This document shows positions 63,671-64,000 of a DNA stretch of 64,000 nucleotides, piece by piece. The position numbers were made by a program, and so were the translations under genes. The stretch is from assembly GCF_003073045.1 (NCBI RefSeq), contig NC_037603.1, forward strand, positions 16,312,192 through 16,376,191, read 5' to 3'. The notes beneath the pieces are model-generated. The model did not search any database and was not told the DNA's origin. It saw nothing but the letters and a program-made list of their open reading frames with translations. The DNA comes from Pomacea canaliculata (lineage: Eukaryota > Mollusca > Gastropoda > Architaenioglossa > Ampullariidae). How positions within the stretch are numbered: the first letter of the stretch is position 1; every line of letters begins with the position of its first letter.

Positions 63671-64000
63671 CTGCAATAGCAACAATAGTTTCAGTAAAAA
63701 TGAGGGCATACACAGTCTTCTCAGCCAAATAAGTACTTTACAAATTGACCACTGAAATATTGGAACAGCTTTGCTGATACACTAACCAAGCTCTCATTGA
63801 ATGACCAGTCAACAATTTTCATTATCATGATGACCACTCAATAGAAGCCACATAATCATCAAGGTCAAAACCAAAGCCCCCTCTTCTAATTAAAAAGAAG
63901 CTGCTTCTCACCAGTCGCACAGCTAAGTTTTACACAGTACTTGCATGTCAATAGGTCTTATAGTTTATGACCAGAAACCAGAATAAAAACAAGAGTCTTA
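63671..64000 (-). other. intron continuing past the window edge
   Basis: Sequence upstream (minus sense) of the acceptor at 63,671-63,672. No coding exon is seen before the edge, so the rest of the angiomotin-like gene lies to the right. Confidence 0.5.

Noticed and set aside
1-64000. CRISPR arrays, operons, ribosome binding sites, rRNA or intact tRNA genes
   Set aside because: The window is animal nuclear DNA with spliced genes. No direct-repeat/spacer pattern, rRNA core or cloverleaf tRNA was seen.
1-64000. Endogenous retroviruses, LTR elements or Polinton-like elements
   Set aside because: I saw no paired long terminal repeats and no gag, integrase, envelope or capsid-like coding. The reverse-transcriptase pieces are all of non-LTR type.

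Overview
This is a stretch of intron-rich, AT-rich animal nuclear DNA. GT-AG introns, many microsatellites and homopolymers, and several fragmented non-LTR retrotransposons (LINEs) point to a lophotrochozoan, most likely a mollusc and perhaps a gastropod. The species call is inference; the four well-supported proteins only show that it is a metazoan.

Layout. Bases 1-14,300 hold no gene I can prove. They carry simple repeats, one G-quadruplex-type motif, degenerate ~50-bp tandem repeats, a tRNA-like (probable SINE) head, LINE scraps, a possible ankyrin-like relict and a possible signal-peptide exon. A 12-exon mitochondrial methionyl-tRNA synthetase gene (MARS2, +) occupies 14,338-23,654, with LINE fragments in three of its introns. 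A LINE-rich spacer follows, to about 27,000. A 16-exon PANK4 gene (pantothenate kinase domain fused to a DUF89 phosphatase domain, +) occupies 27,004-35,498. A spacer of about 7.7 kb, including an L2/CR1-like fragment, leads to TMEM164 (-, coding 49,767-43,193, with a probable non-coding first exon near 52,535). CLNS1A/pICln (+, 53,179-58,012) starts about 640 bp from that TMEM164 donor, head to head. CLNS1A ends tail to tail with a gene read from the right edge (-). Only the last three coding exons of that gene are in the window (63,670-62,114); they resemble the C-terminus of an angiomotin-family protein.

The genes do not form one pathway. MARS2 charges mitochondrial initiator/elongator tRNA-Met. 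PANK4 acts around coenzyme A precursors. TMEM164 is a membrane acyltransferase of ether phospholipids. pICln is an Sm-protein chaperone of the methylosome. The angiomotin-like protein would be a junction/Hippo scaffold. Each exon chain was checked by eye for splice sites and phase; MARS2 (555 aa), PANK4 (771 aa) and TMEM164 (380 aa) give continuous reading frames. CLNS1A needs either a 16-nt microexon or an exon I did not find.

Main points of interest: this PANK4 keeps the Glu and Arg that amniote PANK4 has lost, so its kinase half may be active; one LINE locus joins parts of two different LINE types; the acceptor region of the last MARS2 exon is tandemly duplicated, with the outer copy running into a stop; CLNS1A uses a GC-AG intron; and a foldback element sits in TMEM164 intron 1. 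I found no clear case of a previously undescribed system.
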